Of a stretch of 16,313 bases of DNA, positions 15,174 to 16,313 are shown one piece after another (position 1 is the first letter of the stretch; each line of letters begins with the position of its first letter). The notes under the pieces were generated by a model. It was not told where the DNA came from. It did not search any database and saw only the letters and a list, made by a program, of their open reading frames with translations. A program made the translations under genes and the position numbers. The DNA is from Pelagophyceae sp. CCMP2097 (lineage: Eukaryota > Sar > Pelagophyceae): contig MU657174.1 in the NCBI GenBank assembly GCA_026770575.1, positions 500,021 to 516,333 of the forward strand, in the 5' to 3' direction.

Positions 15174-15273
15174 CAAACCGCCGAAGCGTGCCGCTCTTGG
15201 GTGTCCCAGGCCGCCCCGGCGTGTGTATCGTCCGCCTGCGGTGCGTCGAGGGTGCTGGGTCGGCGGCGTTTTC

Positions 15274-15295
15274 GCCAGCCAGCGCGATGGCGGTT
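15274..15295 (-). repeat. inverted repeat, right arm (22 bp)
   Basis: Partner of 15152-15173 (21 of 22 bases). Because of it, similar peptides such as NRHRAGW appear on both strands; these are not evidence for genes. Confidence 0.8.
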
Positions 15296-15669
15296 CCCGG
15301 CGTGGTCTCTCGCGGCACGGCCCACGTGTGCCTAGCACGGCCCGGGGCCAACGCCGCTCGCGGGCGCGTGCGGCCGGCGCAGCGCTGCCGAAGTGAGATA
15401 GACGCTCGACCCGGCCTGCGTCGAGGGTGGCAACAATGGTGTTTTACGATAGTTTATGGCACTCGCTCCATACTTGGCGCATTTCGGCAACGATCAGGGT
15501 CGTTCCCGGCGTGAGCCTCGCCTCCGATTCTTCTCTCTGGTGATCGCCTCGAACAGCACCGGCGCCTCGACTCCAGCCGCCGCATAAGCAAAAAAATATC
15601 CGAAGCCGAAAGCGTTTGGCATTTGAAAAGGTAAAAAAAAAATGTCCGTCGACGTTCCATTTTTTTTAG

Positions 15670-15800
15670 GATTAAATTAAATCTGAAAAATAGCGCGAAA
15701 TTAAAAAGGTCGATTTTCAAGATAAAAAAGATTAAATTAAATCTGAAAATAACGTGAAATTTAAAAAGTCAATTTCCAAGATTAAAAAAAAATTAAATCT
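15670..15800 (+). repeat. 60-bp AT-rich tandem repeat, two copies plus a partial third
   Basis: GATTAAATTAAATCTGAAAA begins copies at 15670 and 15730, each 60 bp with moderate divergence. AATTAAATCT at 15791-15800 begins a third. It is surrounded by poly-A and poly-T runs (15632-15641, 15659-15667, 15784-15792). It lies in the most AT-rich part of the window. Confidence 0.88.
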
Positions 15801-15811
15801 TCAACACTTCC

Positions 15812-16159
15812 TCATAATTTCCAAAATATCTGTGAGTAGGGGGCGGCGAAACTGAAAGTTGTAAAAAAAAAGGTCGCCGTTGGCGCCAAGATTCCGCATG
15901 CCGGAAGAGCTCGCCGAGAGACAACCCACAAGCCAATTTTCATCGTCATTGGCCGTAAGCTCATCGCGCGGCGAGTGCACAAAGATGGCATTTTTCTCAT
16001 GCTATTATCAGTATATCCAAGACCCATTCTGCGGTACGGGCACGGAGGGGGGAAGCTTACGCGACGCGTGTCGTGGACGAGCAGGGCGCGGACGAGCAGA
16101 GTCAAACAAGGATCCACACGGGGGGGGGTCCGTGAGTGTACAAACATCACATGGGTCAT
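15812..16159 (-). CDS. doubtful ORF, 115 codons
   Basis: ATG at 16159 to a stop at 15812. The product (MTHVMFVHSRTPPRVDPC and on) has mixed codon use unlike the GC3-rich genes of the window, and it overlaps an equally open plus-strand frame. No family is recognised. It is probably not a gene, or it is the antisense of a mobile-element remnant. Confidence 0.15.
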   Translation of the reverse strand: MTHVMFVHSRTPPRVDPCLTLLVRALLVHDTRRVSFPPPCPYRRMGLGYTDNSMRKMPSLCTRRAMSLRPMTMKIGLWVVSRRALPACGILAPTATFFFTTFSFAAPYSQIFWKL

Positions 16160-16313
16160 CCAGGATCGGGCCCATCTTCAGTGGGCGGCTCCAGGCCGCC
16201 CGTCCGATGGGCCCTCCAGTTCAAATGTCTTGCATGAGGTCGCGAGTTCGAGCCCGCTCGTTCACGTTTCTACTCCGCTTGGCATGCGAATTTGGCTGCT
16301 CGTGCTGTACACG
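15840..16313 (+). CDS. open frame running off the right edge, possible mobile-element remnant
   Basis: After a TAG at 15837-15839 this frame stays open for 158 codons to the end of the window. It is Lys/Arg-rich at first (KLKVVKKKVAVGAKIP), then has a hydrophobic stretch (THKPIFIVIGRKLIARRVHK, then DGIFLMLLSVYPRP). Codon use is less GC-biased than in the host-like genes. A distant transposase-like flavour is only an impression, and no catalytic motif can be named. The true start and end are unknown; the sequence to the right is needed. Confidence 0.3.
16168..16214. repeat. strong nested hairpin
   Basis: The outer arms GGGCCCATC (16168-16176) and GATGGGCCC (16206-16214) are exact complements. 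The inner arms GGGCGGC (16183-16189) and GCCGCCC (16195-16201) are exact, with a TCCAG loop. It could be a structured RNA, a cruciform or an element end. Confidence 0.8.

Larger units (their letters stand above)
13628..16313. other. repeat-rich region without a supported host gene
   Basis: About 2.7 kb of alternating AT-rich islands (about 13780-13920, 14045-14470, 15590-15870) and GC-rich blocks with several repeats, listed separately. Open frames here are short, repeat-derived or unconvincing. It looks like a cluster of mobile-element remnants. Confidence 0.6.

Noticed and set aside
16220..16262. Possible tRNA gene
   Set aside because: A T-loop-like GTTCGAGCC is present, but the T stem does not pair and no acceptor, D or anticodon arm could be built.

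Overview
This window looks like nuclear DNA of a GC-rich, intron-bearing microalga or other unicellular eukaryote. No gene sits in a prokaryotic operon with ribosome binding sites. Open frames switch at GT...AG boundaries that restore known protein families, and starts have Kozak-like contexts. Several proteins begin with signal peptides. One protein combines a MYND finger, a RING-like domain and Sel1 repeats. A stramenopile, and within that a pelagophyte such as Aureococcus, is my best guess. It rests on gene style, not on a database match.

Left part (1-4.7 kb): a secreted methionine sulfoxide reductase A-like gene (minus) is followed by a ~1.1 kb segment bounded by 41-bp inverted repeats (1229-1269 / 2312-2352). 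That segment carries an unrecognised gene (1598-2257, plus). Next comes a 704-residue coiled-coil/MYND/RING/Sel1 protein (2572-4686, plus).

Middle part (5-12.1 kb): a three-exon GT4-type glycosyltransferase (minus, with two short introns I could place to the base) lies convergent to the MYND gene. A Pro/Tyr/Ala-rich hypothetical gene (minus) is upstream of it. A D-isomer-specific 2-hydroxyacid dehydrogenase (minus) has its C-terminal part separated from the rest by ~260-380 bp containing an A-rich tract. The dehydrogenase is divergent, across 109 bp, from a gene for a stand-alone tRNA-binding (EMAPII-like) domain protein with a Lys-rich tail. A secreted Cys-rich protein gene (plus) follows.

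Right part (12.1-13.6 kb): a small basic protein gene (minus), then a secreted unknown protein gene (minus) with at least one clear intron.

Right end (13.65-16.3 kb): no convincing host gene. It holds AT-rich islands inside GC-rich DNA, a nested pair of inverted-repeat elements (13765-14507 and 14298-14498), and an ORF fragment whose stop codon lies in one of these repeats. It also holds a ~184-bp direct duplication, a 22-bp inverted repeat, 60-bp AT-rich tandem repeats, a strong nested hairpin, and an open frame that runs off the edge. This is repeat or mobile-element territory.

The genes do not form an obvious pathway. No complete new system is visible. The most interesting items are the inverted-repeat element carrying an orphan gene, the interrupted dehydrogenase, the nested AT-rich elements, and several candidate introns that are multiples of three and free of stops.
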